DNA of 43,590 nucleotides from an uncultured Bacilli bacterium (GTDB lineage Bacteria; Bacillota_I; Bacilli_A; RF39; UBA660). The stretch lies in the NCBI GenBank assembly GCA_910584255.1, contig CAJTXV010000014.1, positions 1 through 43,590 of the forward strand, written 5' to 3'. Made by a program: the position numbers and the translations under genes. The notes under the pieces are model-generated. The model saw only the letters and a list, made by a program, of their open reading frames with translations. It searched no databases and was not told the origin of the DNA. The stretch's first letter is position 1. Each line of letters opens with the position of its first letter. Shown here one piece after another: positions 16,676-24,851 of the stretch.

Positions 16676-17622
16676 AAAAGCAAGATCTAAGAATTGTATT
16701 TATGGGAACTCCAAAATTTAGTGTTCCAGTATTAGAAGGATTAATTTCTTCCTATCAAGTAGTAGGAGTCGTGACACAGCCAGATAAAGAGGTAGGTAGA
16801 AAGAAAGAAATCCGCTTCTCTCCAGTAAAAGAGATGGCAATAAAAAAACAGATTCCTGTTTTTCAACCAGAAAATATTAAGAAAGAGTATCAGGAAATTC
16901 TAAATTTAAAACCAGATTTAATAGTGACTTGTGCTTATGGACAAATCATTCCAAAAGTTCTATTAGATTTTCCAAAGTATCGCTCGATTAATGTACATGC
17001 TTCTCTTTTACCAAAACTAAGAGGAGGGTCCCCCATTCATAAGGCAATTATCAATAATTATTTAAGAACAGGAATTACCATTATGTATATGGTAGAAAAA
17101 ATGGATGCAGGAGATATCATTGCCCAAAAGGAAACAATCATCGAAACAGAAGATACAACTGGAACACTTCATGACCGATTGAGTATGATGGGAAAAGAAC
17201 TCTTGCTAGAAACGATTCCAGATTTAATTCAAGGAAAAATTCATCCAATTCCCCAAAATGAAGAAGAAGTAACTTATGCATGGAATATCACAAGAGAAGA
17301 AGAAAAAATTGACTTTACAAAGTCAACCTTAGATGTTTATAACCAGATTCGAGGATTAAGCCCTTTCCCTGGAGCATATGCAGTTCTTGACAGTAAAATT
17401 GTCAAAATCTATGCATCAAGAATTAGTAGTAGTTTTTTTACGACTAGAAAAGATGGCGAAATAGGAAAAATTTACGAAGATGGAATTGGGGTTAGTACAA
17501 AAGATGGAGAAATCATTATCACAGAACTTCAATTTGAAGGAAAAAAGAAAATGAAAGTAAAAGACTTTCTTCACGGATACGATGGAGAAAAAATGATAGG
17601 AAAAGTATTCAATGAAGAATAA
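16672..17622 (+). CDS. fmt: Methionyl-tRNA formyltransferase
   Basis: A 316-residue enzyme that formylates the amino group of Met-tRNA-fMet using 10-formyl-THF. Signatures: VFMGTPKFSVPVLEGLI at the N-terminus, the active-site region INVHASLLPKLRGGSP (Asn, His and the SLLPxxRG loop) and the C-terminal OB-like tRNA-binding domain from about residue 205 (YNQIRGLSPFPGAYAVL). Length matches the family. ATG overlaps the stop of the preceding gene. In many Firmicutes def and rsmB flank fmt; here the upstream partner is a thioredoxin-fold protein and the downstream genes are unknown small proteins. Confidence 0.97.
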   Translation: MKKQDLRIVFMGTPKFSVPVLEGLISSYQVVGVVTQPDKEVGRKKEIRFSPVKEMAIKKQIPVFQPENIKKEYQEILNLKPDLIVTCAYGQIIPKVLLDFPKYRSINVHASLLPKLRGGSPIHKAIINNYLRTGITIMYMVEKMDAGDIIAQKETIIETEDTTGTLHDRLSMMGKELLLETIPDLIQGKIHPIPQNEEEVTYAWNITREEEKIDFTKSTLDVYNQIRGLSPFPGAYAVLDSKIVKIYASRISSSFFTTRKDGEIGKIYEDGIGVSTKDGEIIITELQFEGKKKMKVKDFLHGYDGEKMIGKVFNEE

Positions 17623-18364
17623 TCAGTGGAAAGAAATTTTAAATAAATGTTTTGGTCATGAAAAAGATGAGCGTTGGAATGCAGTAGCGATGTTACTTAT
17701 TTTTGCTTTCTTCTTAGGTATTTTAATTTTCATGTTACGACAAAATGGAACAACTCCCACTCTAGAAAATCCTAAAAATACTCCCTCTCCAACTCCTATT
17801 TCTACTGCTAGTCCTAGTGATACAAATGTAAATCAAGAAGAAAATTTAGGAAGCCATGAAATTAATTATAGTTATTTATATACTTTTACCTTAAACGACA
17901 CGAAAGAAACAATTACTGGAAAACGCTTAGATCAAAAAGAAATATTCACATTAATCAATCAAACAGGAAGTAGTGATTATGCTAGAGTCAGTGACAATTA
18001 TTTAAAAAAAGAAAATGAGGTATACCATTTAGTAGAGATTCCAAGCAGAAATTTAATCTATGCCAATTTGGATCCACTAATTGCCGCTTTAGAAGAATTA
18101 ACCCCTGATATTAATTCCAATCAATACACTTATTATGTTCCAACTTCGATACTGTTAACAGCCTATCATAAAGATTTAGGATTGATAGATTCCAATCATA
18201 CTTTAAATACAATCGTGATTACTAGAAATGATACAACAATTGAAGCAATTGATGTAGATTACTCATCTCTTTCTACTTTAATCAGCGGAACAAATAATCA
18301 ATATACCATTCATATGGAATTTAATCATGTTGGAACAACCAAAAATTTTACGATTTCCTTCTGA
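17612..18364 (+). CDS. Unknown bitopic membrane protein with Pro/Thr linker
   Basis: A 250-residue protein overlapping the end of fmt by 11 bases. It has a short cytoplasmic N-terminus with charged residues (FGHEKDERW), one membrane segment (about 27-46, LLIFAFFLGILIFML), then a linker with PSPTPISTASPS and an extracellular domain (about 75-250) with repeated polar beta-type strands. I do not recognise the domain. It contains no cysteine or obvious active-site motif in the outer part. Topology (short tail inside, domain outside) and the position in the fmt-prkC cluster suggest a cell-envelope role, possibly linked to the PASTA kinase pathway. That link is inference from neighbourhood only. 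Confidence 0.8.
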   Translation: MKNNQWKEILNKCFGHEKDERWNAVAMLLIFAFFLGILIFMLRQNGTTPTLENPKNTPSPTPISTASPSDTNVNQEENLGSHEINYSYLYTFTLNDTKETITGKRLDQKEIFTLINQTGSSDYARVSDNYLKKENEVYHLVEIPSRNLIYANLDPLIAALEELTPDINSNQYTYYVPTSILLTAYHKDLGLIDSNHTLNTIVITRNDTTIEAIDVDYSSLSTLISGTNNQYTIHMEFNHVGTTKNFTISF

Positions 18365-18393
18365 TTGACAGTTTTTAAAAATAGTGAGATAAT
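18365..18393 (+). promoter_or_regulatory. Consensus promoter just after the 17612 gene
   Basis: TTGACA (18365-18370) and GATAAT (18388-18393) are 17 bases apart, beginning directly after the preceding stop codon. AGGAG follows at 18403-18407 and the ATG at 18416. The element starts a new transcription unit and rules out the in-frame TTG at 18365 as a start codon. Confidence 0.75.
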
Positions 18394-18415
18394 GTCTATA
18401 CTAGGAGTTGAGTCT

Positions 18416-18706
18416 ATGATAGAAGAAACATTAGAACTCTCCCAATATAATACAAACGAGGAGATGGAAAATACTAACATCTTAGTTCAAAATGATATAA
18501 TAGAAGAAAATGTTTACTTAAAAGAGGAATTAGAGATAGATGGAACTGCACTCGAAATGACTTCTACCTTTTCATTCGTTGAAAAAAGTTTAGATGAAGA
18601 AGAACCTTATTACTATTCCAATCTTCAAATATTCACATTTGCTTGCTATATCAGTAGTTTTTGTATTGCTGTGATAGGAATTATTTTTCTGTTTTTTCAA
18701 AGATAG
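18416..18706 (+). CDS. Small acidic protein with C-terminal membrane anchor
   Basis: A 96-residue protein. The first about 65 residues are very acidic and Glu-rich (NEEMENTNILVQNDIIEENV), then a C-terminal hydrophobic segment (about 72-93, ending IGIIFLFFQR) anchors it. No known domain. The start is chosen by AGGAG eight bases upstream of the ATG. It shares its layout, acidic head and C-terminal anchor, with the product of 19172-19519, two genes on. The gene lies between a promoter and the 18719 gene, so those two are probably co-transcribed. Confidence 0.75.
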   Translation: MIEETLELSQYNTNEEMENTNILVQNDIIEENVYLKEELEIDGTALEMTSTFSFVEKSLDEEEPYYYSNLQIFTFACYISSFCIAVIGIIFLFFQR

Positions 18707-18718
18707 AAGGGGAAATTT

Positions 18719-19150
18719 ATGAACTTAGATCAAGAGAAGAATGAGAAATTTTTAAAACTGGTGGAAAAGCACAAACAACGACTAGATGATATGGATTATG
18801 AGTTTTATGATTTAGATACCCCATCTCTTGGTGGAAAAATAGAACAGGCAATTTTTGTATTTGAGGTACTAGAAATGAATCATCTATTAGATCAGGATAC
18901 AGTGATTTCCAATATTGAAGAATATCTTCCACGTTTGTTTAAAAATGATATCATTGATGGCTTTACATTATTAAGAAATAATGTTCCATATTATATCAGC
19001 TTAAATAACGTAAAACCAAAAGAAAATTATCGAGTTTTATTATTTGGTAGAACCAATGATAGAGAACTTATGGAAAAAGAAAATCAGTTGATTGAAGTTT
19101 TTGAACTATTTCAAAAGGCAAATAGTCTGAGAATGCTTCATCACTTATAA
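18719..19150 (+). CDS. Unknown soluble 143-residue protein
   Basis: No signal peptide, membrane segment or recognised domain. The protein begins with a helical, charged region (residues 5-30), followed by a mixed alpha/beta core with DTPSLGGKIEQAIFVFEVL and FTLLRNNVPYYISLNN, and ends in a short helix. A GGGGAAATTT binding site precedes the ATG. It is flanked by two tail-anchored acidic proteins, which suggests a small three-gene complex with this as the soluble member; that is inference. Confidence 0.75.
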   Translation: MNLDQEKNEKFLKLVEKHKQRLDDMDYEFYDLDTPSLGGKIEQAIFVFEVLEMNHLLDQDTVISNIEEYLPRLFKNDIIDGFTLLRNNVPYYISLNNVKPKENYRVLLFGRTNDRELMEKENQLIEVFELFQKANSLRMLHHL

Positions 19151-19171
19151 AAGTAGAAAGAGGAAAAGTAT

Positions 19172-19519
19172 ATGGAAAATGAAATGAATGCAAGTCTTGA
19201 AAATGAGGAATTAGAGATTCCAGAGAACTTTGTAGAACCCCATTTTGTTGTAAAATCAAAGTCCCCAATAGAAGAAGTAACTTTAAATGAGGTAAAACCA
19301 GAAGTAATTCCAGTAGCGGCAGCGGACGAGATGAATCAATCTATGTTTCCTCTTCCAGAGGAACTAGAAACAGAATTAGAAAAAATGAATCCTATGACGA
19401 CAGAAGATGAGGAAGAAATTGAAATTATACCGAATGGATATTCAGGAATGTATATCTTAGTTAGTATTTTAATGCTAGCTATGGTAGGGCTTTCTATCTT
19501 AGGATTTGTTTTATCTTAA
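19172..19519 (+). CDS. Small acidic tail-anchored protein
   Basis: A 115-residue protein. Its first about 88 residues are rich in Glu (for example ENEELEIPENF and TEDEEEIEIIPNG). A C-terminal segment (about 93-114, MYILVSILMLAMVGLSILGF) anchors it with almost nothing beyond. The layout matches the protein at 18416-18706, although the sequences are not obviously homologous. AGAGGAAAAG precedes the ATG. It is the last gene before a strong terminator. Confidence 0.75.
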   Translation: MENEMNASLENEELEIPENFVEPHFVVKSKSPIEEVTLNEVKPEVIPVAAADEMNQSMFPLPEELETELEKMNPMTTEDEEEIEIIPNGYSGMYILVSILMLAMVGLSILGFVLS

Positions 19520-19540
19520 ACTTTACACATTACTTGACAT

Positions 19541-19576
19541 AAAAAGAAGATTATCGAATGAGGTAGTCTTCTTTTT
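19541..19576 (+). terminator. Terminator before rlmN
   Basis: AAAAAGAAGATTA pairs with the GTAGTCTTCTTTTT arm (one G-T pair) around CGAATGAG, followed by Ts. Separates the small-membrane-protein unit from rlmN. Confidence 0.8.
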
Positions 19577-19598
19577 CTACTATAAGTATGATAGAACG

Positions 19599-19607
19599 TG
19601 TTATAAT
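19599..19607 (+). promoter_or_regulatory. Extended -10 promoter of the rlmN-stp-prkC unit
   Basis: TGTTATAAT matches TGnTATAAT exactly and lies 21 bases before the rlmN ATG. It gives a very short leader. Confidence 0.6.
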
Positions 19608-19627
19608 AAAATCGTGGAAGTGTAAAT

Positions 19628-20695
19628 ATGCAGAATATATATAATTTAACTTTAAGAGATTTTGAGGATTATTTTGTAAATCGGAAAGATAAAAAATTTC
19701 GTGCAACGCAAGTATTTGAATGGCTATATCGAAAAAGAGTAACCTCTTTTGAAGAGATGACAAACCTAAAAAAAGAAGTGATTGAAGACTTAGAAAATCA
19801 CTTTACAATGTCAACCGTTCAAATTGTAAAAGTAGAAACAGATACAGATGTTCAAAAATATTTATTTTCCTTACAAGATTCTGAAAAAGTAGAAGCCGTT
19901 TTAATGAATCATGACTATGGAAACAGTGTTTGTATTTCTACACAGGTCGGCTGTAATATGGGATGTAAATTCTGTGAAAGTGGAAGACTAAAAAAGGTTA
20001 GAAACTTAGAAACCCATGAAATGATAGAACAACTATTAGAAATTGAAAAATACTGTAAAAAAAGAATTAGTCATGTAGTAGTGATGGGAATTGGGGAACC
20101 ATTTGACAATTATGATAATTTAGTAAAATTTATTGAAATCATTAATAATGATCATGGAATTGCTTTAGGTAGTAGGCACATTACGGTCTCTACTTGTGGA
20201 GTAGTTCCTAAAATCATAGAGTTTTCATGCTTACCATATCAAGTAAATCTAGCAATTAGTTTACACGCTCCAACCAATGAACTTAGAAATCAAATCATGC
20301 CAATTAACAAAGCCTATCCGCTAGAAGTGTTATTGGATACTTTAAATCAGTATATTAACAAGACGAATCGAAGAGTGACTTTTGAATATATTTTATTAAA
20401 TGGTGTGAACGATCAAAAAGAACATGCTTGCCTTTTAGCACAGCTTGTACGAGGAATGAATTGTTATATTAACTTGATTCCTTATAATGAAACTAATAAT
20501 ATTCGATTTAAAAGAAGTAAAAAGGAAACAATTTTAGAATTTTATGATATACTAAAGAAGAATAAGATAAATGCCACCATCCGAAGGGAATTTGGTTCCA
20601 AAATAAGTGCAGCTTGTGGGCAGCTAAGAAGTAAAAAGGAGGAATACGATGAAATCATTTTGTATGACCGACACGGGGAAAGTAAGAGATCATAA
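19628..20695 (+). CDS. rlmN: 23S rRNA (A2503-C2) methyltransferase RlmN
   Basis: A 355-residue radical-SAM enzyme that methylates C2 of A2503 in 23S rRNA and A37 of some tRNAs. The iron-sulfur cluster motif is CNMGCKFC, GIGEPFDNYDN is the SAM-binding loop, and the C-terminal AACGQL carries the second catalytic cysteine. The GEP form favours RlmN over the resistance enzyme Cfr. ESG replaces the usual ATG/STG after the cluster, a small departure. It overlaps stp by 47 bases, so the phosphatase is translated from within the end of rlmN. Confidence 0.93.
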   Translation: MQNIYNLTLRDFEDYFVNRKDKKFRATQVFEWLYRKRVTSFEEMTNLKKEVIEDLENHFTMSTVQIVKVETDTDVQKYLFSLQDSEKVEAVLMNHDYGNSVCISTQVGCNMGCKFCESGRLKKVRNLETHEMIEQLLEIEKYCKKRISHVVVMGIGEPFDNYDNLVKFIEIINNDHGIALGSRHITVSTCGVVPKIIEFSCLPYQVNLAISLHAPTNELRNQIMPINKAYPLEVLLDTLNQYINKTNRRVTFEYILLNGVNDQKEHACLLAQLVRGMNCYINLIPYNETNNIRFKRSKKETILEFYDILKKNKINATIRREFGSKISAACGQLRSKKEEYDEIILYDRHGESKRS

Positions 20696-21395
20696 TGAAG
20701 ATAGTGTAATTATTGTTCGAAATAAGAAGAATGACTATCTGTTAGCTGTTGCCGATGGAATGGGTGGACATTCAGCAGGAGAGGTAGCATCCTCAATCGC
20801 AATTAGTTATTTGGGAAAACATTTCCAAGAGTCATTTATTGACCTTAGTAAAGAGGAAGCCATTGACTGGTTAAGAACTTCAGCAACAGAAATCAATCGA
20901 ATGATTTATAGTTATGAAGGAGACCATCCTGAAAGTAAAGGAATGGGTTCTACATTAGTAGTTGCCATTCATACGAAAGATTATATCTTATTTGGAAATA
21001 TTGGGGATTCTAGTGGCTTTGTGATGAAAAATAAAAAGATACATAAAGTAACCTATGACCATACACTAGTAAATTTATTAGTAACAGCAGGAGAACTTAC
21101 AAAAGAAGAGGCTAAAAACCATCCCAAAAAGAATGTCTTAATGAAAGCACTAGGTGCTAGTAATCCAATTGACATTGATATCTTTGAAGTGGACATGGGA
21201 GTAACAGATATATTTTTATGTAGTGATGGACTAACCAATATGGTAGAAGAAGATCAAATACAAAAGGTACTATTAAGTGATGAACTGATTGAAGATAAAG
21301 TCAATCGACTAATTGCAAAAGCAAACAATCGAGGGGGTCTCGATAATATATCGATTGCATATTTAATTAGAGATAAAGAGGGTGAAGAAAAATGA
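20649..21395 (+). CDS. stp: PP2C-type Ser/Thr phosphatase (PrpC/Stp)
   Basis: A 248-residue metal-dependent phosphatase that removes phosphate from targets of the PASTA kinase next door. The motifs are in order: GKVRDHNEDS (motif 1), VADGMGGHSAGEVAS (the metal-binding DGMGGH), FGNIGDSS, LCSDGLTNMV and GGLDNISI near the C-terminus (metal-binding DN). A clear AAAAGGAGG binding site inside rlmN drives the ATG. Its stop overlaps the prkC start (ATGA). Kinase and phosphatase are expressed together. Confidence 0.96.
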   Translation: MKSFCMTDTGKVRDHNEDSVIIVRNKKNDYLLAVADGMGGHSAGEVASSIAISYLGKHFQESFIDLSKEEAIDWLRTSATEINRMIYSYEGDHPESKGMGSTLVVAIHTKDYILFGNIGDSSGFVMKNKKIHKVTYDHTLVNLLVTAGELTKEEAKNHPKKNVLMKALGASNPIDIDIFEVDMGVTDIFLCSDGLTNMVEEDQIQKVLLSDELIEDKVNRLIAKANNRGGLDNISIAYLIRDKEGEEK

Positions 21396-23338
21396 TAGAA
21401 AAGGGGCAAAAGATTAATGATCGTTATGAGATTATTAAAAGTATTGGTGAAGGTGGTATGGCCAATGTATATTTAGCCTATGATACCATTTTAGATCGTC
21501 GAGTAGCCATTAAAGTGTTAAGGGGGGACTTATCAAATGACGAAAAGTTCGTTCGTCGTTTTCAAAGAGAGGCACTATCTGCATCTAGTCTTTCACATCC
21601 AAACATTGTTGAAATGTATGATGTAGGTGAAGATAACGGCATTTATTACATCGTCATGGAGTATATTGAGGGAAAAACGTTAAAACAATTGATTAAGAAA
21701 AGAGGAAATCTGACTTTAAGTGAAGCAATCGACATTATGCTTCAGTTAACGGATGGTATCTCACAAGCACATGATAGTTATATTATTCATAGAGACTTAA
21801 AACCACAGAATATTTTAATTAAAGAAGACGGGCTAATTAAAATTACTGACTTTGGAATTGCGATGGCACTAAACAGTACTCAATTAACACAGACCAATTC
21901 TGTGATGGGTTCTGTTCACTACTTGCCACCAGAACAAGCAAGTGGAAAAGGTTCTACCATTCGAAGTGATATCTATTCTATGGGAATTTTATTTTATGAA
22001 CTCCTAACAGGAAATCTTCCATTTAAAGGGGATAATGCGGTTGAAATTGCCTTAAAACAAATGCGAGATGATATTCCAAGAATTCGTAAGAAAAACCCTG
22101 CGATTCCTCAAAGCGTTGAAAATGTTGTATTAAAAGCAACCGCTAAAAATCCAAAGAATCGTTACGCAGATGTAAAAGAAATGCATGCAGACTTATTAAC
22201 TGTACTAAATGATGAGAGAATGGATGAAAAAAGAATTGAATTTAAGTATCCAGAACATGACTTTGATGATAATACAAAAACGATTTCTGCTATTAAAAAG
22301 AAAACAGATGATAAGATTAAAGAAGTAGAAAAAGAAGAAGAGGAAGAAAAAGAAAAGGAAGATGTAGTTCCAAAAATCGAAGAGAAAGAAGAAAAAGAAG
22401 AAAAAATTTCTGAAGAGCAAGAAACAGACAAAAAGGAAGAACCTCAAGAAAAGGAAGAGGAAAAGAAAGAAATAGAAGAGGGCGAGGAAGAAGATTACGA
22501 AGAAGATAAACTTGTGAAACGTACTAATAAAATTATCTGGGTTTTAACGGCAATATTTACCGTTGCCGTGATTGCTGTTATTAGTATTTTCTTAATCGTT
22601 CCATATTTTACCAAAACACCAGATGTCGAGATTCCTAAAGTTGCAGAAAAGTCTGTAGCTGAAGCAGAAAAAGTATTGAAAAAAGCAGGCTTTGAAGTGG
22701 CTCTTGAAACAGTAAAAGAGGAAAGTAGTACGATTCCAGAGGGAATGGTCATTAAGACCTCCCCATCAGCAGGAAGGACTGTAAAGAAAGGTACAACAAT
22801 TACAATTTATGAGTCAACTGGTGAAAAAGTATATGAAGTAGAAGACTATACAGGGAAAAATTATATTGAAGTACAAACAGAACTTGAAAAAGTGTATGGA
22901 TTAAAAGTAGAAATAGAAGAAAGGGATAATGATTCTGATGAATTCACATCTCAACAAGTCATTGGCCAAAGTGTAGAGCCAGGAACTACATTAACTAAGG
23001 GAGATGAAATTAAACTATATATTCCAAAAGGAGATGATGGAATTCCTGACATAGTAGGAGAGGAATGGACAGTAGATGATGCACAAGCCTTCTGTGATAA
23101 ATACGGATTAATTTTAAAAGTCGAAGAAGTAGAAACAACAGAATACCCAGAAGGAAAAATAATAAAACAATATAGAAGTCCAAAAACACCAATTATAAAA
23201 GGAAGCACACTAAAAATCGAAGTGGCAAAAGCACCAGCACCGACTCCTACACCAACACCAATTCCTACTCCAAGTACAACACCAACGCCAAGTGCAACAC
23301 CAACCACATCGAATTCTGACAATGAACCAAGCGAATAA
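21392..23338 (+). CDS. prkC: Transmembrane Ser/Thr kinase with PASTA domains (PrkC/StkP type)
   Basis: A 648-residue kinase that senses muropeptides/lipid II and regulates wall growth. The kinase domain (about 10-270) has IGEGGMANVY, Lys41 in VAIKVL, HRDLKPQN (Asp135) and DFGIAM. A highly charged Glu/Lys juxtamembrane tract (about 300-375) follows. One membrane segment lies at about 381-406. Outside are three PASTA repeats (about 411-610), each ending in a GT/GD-x-I/L strand. The C-terminus is unusual: a Pro/Thr/Ser tail (about 613-648) rather than ending at the last PASTA domain. Confidence 0.96.
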   Translation: MIEKGQKINDRYEIIKSIGEGGMANVYLAYDTILDRRVAIKVLRGDLSNDEKFVRRFQREALSASSLSHPNIVEMYDVGEDNGIYYIVMEYIEGKTLKQLIKKRGNLTLSEAIDIMLQLTDGISQAHDSYIIHRDLKPQNILIKEDGLIKITDFGIAMALNSTQLTQTNSVMGSVHYLPPEQASGKGSTIRSDIYSMGILFYELLTGNLPFKGDNAVEIALKQMRDDIPRIRKKNPAIPQSVENVVLKATAKNPKNRYADVKEMHADLLTVLNDERMDEKRIEFKYPEHDFDDNTKTISAIKKKTDDKIKEVEKEEEEEKEKEDVVPKIEEKEEKEEKISEEQETDKKEEPQEKEEEKKEIEEGEEEDYEEDKLVKRTNKIIWVLTAIFTVAVIAVISIFLIVPYFTKTPDVEIPKVAEKSVAEAEKVLKKAGFEVALETVKEESSTIPEGMVIKTSPSAGRTVKKGTTITIYESTGEKVYEVEDYTGKNYIEVQTELEKVYGLKVEIEERDNDSDEFTSQQVIGQSVEPGTTLTKGDEIKLYIPKGDDGIPDIVGEEWTVDDAQAFCDKYGLILKVEEVETTEYPEGKIIKQYRSPKTPIIKGSTLKIEVAKAPAPTPTPTPIPTPSTTPTPSATPTTSNSDNEPSE

Positions 23339-23355
23339 CCAATAATGGGGGTTTT

Positions 23356-24195
23356 ATGAAGGGTCAAATTGTAAAAATCGTAAGTAATTTATATACTGTT
23401 TCAACAAATGAGAAAACTTATTCATGCCACTCGAGAGGAAAATTTAGAAAGGATAAAATTACTCCCCTCGTGGGTGACTATGTCAATTTTGATGAAAAGG
23501 AATGTTATATATTAGAAATTCTTCCAAGAAAAAATTCTTTAGTACGCCCAGTAGTTAGTAATGTGGATCAAGGATTGATTGTGACGAGTGTAAAGCATCC
23601 GGATTTTTCCTCTAATTTATTAGATAAACTACTTGTTACTTTGGAGTTTCATAATATAGAGCCAATTCTCTGTTTTTCAAAATGGGATTTATTGTCTTTG
23701 GAGGAAGAAGAAGAAATGGCGTGTATTTGTGCATATTACAAAAAAATAGGATACACGGTTGTAAAAAATACAGAATTAGAGAAGATAAAACAACTACTAA
23801 AGAACAAGACAACCGTATTTACTGGTCAAACAGGCGCAGGGAAATCTAGCTTAATGAATCGATTAGATCATACATTAAATCTAGAAACAGGGGAAATTTC
23901 AGAAGCTTTAGGGCGTGGAAAACATACGACAAGGCATGTCGAGTTAATAGAAATGTACGGTGGAAAAGTTTTAGATACTCCAGGATTTTCTTCTCTGGAC
24001 TTTACGGACATGAAGAAAGAAGAAATTCGTGATACTTTTACTGAATTTATGAACTATCCATGTCCATTTCGTGATTGTATGCACCAGTTTGAAGGAGAGT
24101 GTGAAGTCAAAAAGAATGTACAAAATGGAAATATTTTATCTTCAAGATATGAAAATTATATTAAATTTATAAATTCAAAAAATAATAGGAGTTGA
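23356..24195 (+). CDS. rsgA: Ribosome small-subunit-dependent GTPase A
   Basis: A 279-residue circularly permuted GTPase that helps mature the 30S subunit. An N-terminal OB-fold (1-70) carries VGDYVNF. GTP motifs come in permuted order: SKWDL (G4) then GQTGAGKSSL (G1), GKHTTRH (G2) and DTPGF (G3). The zinc-binding C-terminal domain has the knuckle CPFRDCMHQFEGEC. The gene lies 17 bases after prkC, so it is in the same transcript. It ends 5 bases before the rpe start codon. Confidence 0.96.
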   Translation: MKGQIVKIVSNLYTVSTNEKTYSCHSRGKFRKDKITPLVGDYVNFDEKECYILEILPRKNSLVRPVVSNVDQGLIVTSVKHPDFSSNLLDKLLVTLEFHNIEPILCFSKWDLLSLEEEEEMACICAYYKKIGYTVVKNTELEKIKQLLKNKTTVFTGQTGAGKSSLMNRLDHTLNLETGEISEALGRGKHTTRHVELIEMYGGKVLDTPGFSSLDFTDMKKEEIRDTFTEFMNYPCPFRDCMHQFEGECEVKKNVQNGNILSSRYENYIKFINSKNNRS

Positions 24196-24200
24196 ATCTT

Positions 24201-24839
24201 ATGAAGATAGCTACATCATTTTTATCATGTAAAAATATAGGAAAAGCAATTCAAAAATTATCCGCAACCGATGCGGATTTTATTCATGTGGATTTTATCG
24301 ATGGAAAACTATATCAAGGAAAGAAATTCTCTTTTCGCAGATTAAAAAAAATTTTTAAATACACAAGAAAACGTTTAGATGTGCATTTAATGGTAAAAAA
24401 ACCTAAAAAGTATATTAAGAAATTTGCAAGTTTAAATGCTGCGAATATCACGTTTCATATTGAAACGGGTAAAAATATTGAAAAAAATATTGAACTTATT
24501 CATAGCTTTGGGATTCGTGCAGGACTGGCGATTAGTCCAAATACCGAAACTTCGATACTCCGCCCTTATCTAGAGAAAATAGATTTGATTCTAATTATGT
24601 CTGTGATGCCTGGTGCAGGAGGACAAGCCTTTTTAGAAGAAACAATACCAAGAATTGAAGCAATAGTAGAGATGACCAAAAAGGTAAATCCAAATATTAA
24701 AATCTGTGTAGATGGTGGAATCAATGAAGAAACTGCAAAGAAGTTAAAAAGTGTTGATATGATCATTGTAGGAAGTTATGTTACAAATCAAAAGAATTTT
24801 CAAGAAGCAATTGATACGATAAGAAACAGTGTAAAGTAG
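24201..24839 (+). CDS. rpe: Ribulose-phosphate 3-epimerase
   Basis: A 212-residue TIM-barrel enzyme interconverting ribulose-5-P and xylulose-5-P in the pentose phosphate pathway. Motifs: HVDFIDGKL (usually HVDIMDG), DVHLMVKKP, MSVMPGAGGQAF, CVDGGI and GSYVT. The protein is somewhat divergent from typical Rpe but the metal and phosphate sites are recognisable. The start at 24201 is chosen because AGGAG lies 9 bases before it; an in-frame TTG at 24192 sits almost on that site. It follows rsgA as in many Firmicutes. Confidence 0.9.
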   Translation: MKIATSFLSCKNIGKAIQKLSATDADFIHVDFIDGKLYQGKKFSFRRLKKIFKYTRKRLDVHLMVKKPKKYIKKFASLNAANITFHIETGKNIEKNIELIHSFGIRAGLAISPNTETSILRPYLEKIDLILIMSVMPGAGGQAFLEETIPRIEAIVEMTKKVNPNIKICVDGGINEETAKKLKSVDMIIVGSYVTNQKNFQEAIDTIRNSVK

Positions 24840-24851
24840 GGGGAATTAGTT

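Noticed and set aside
22162..22447. Ser/Phe-rich minus-strand frames opposite prkC
   Set aside because: They mirror the Glu/Lys juxtamembrane tract of the kinase.
22951..23367. 138-codon minus-strand frame opposite the PASTA region
   Set aside because: It mirrors the PASTA and Pro/Thr tail coding; no binding site and no recognisable protein.
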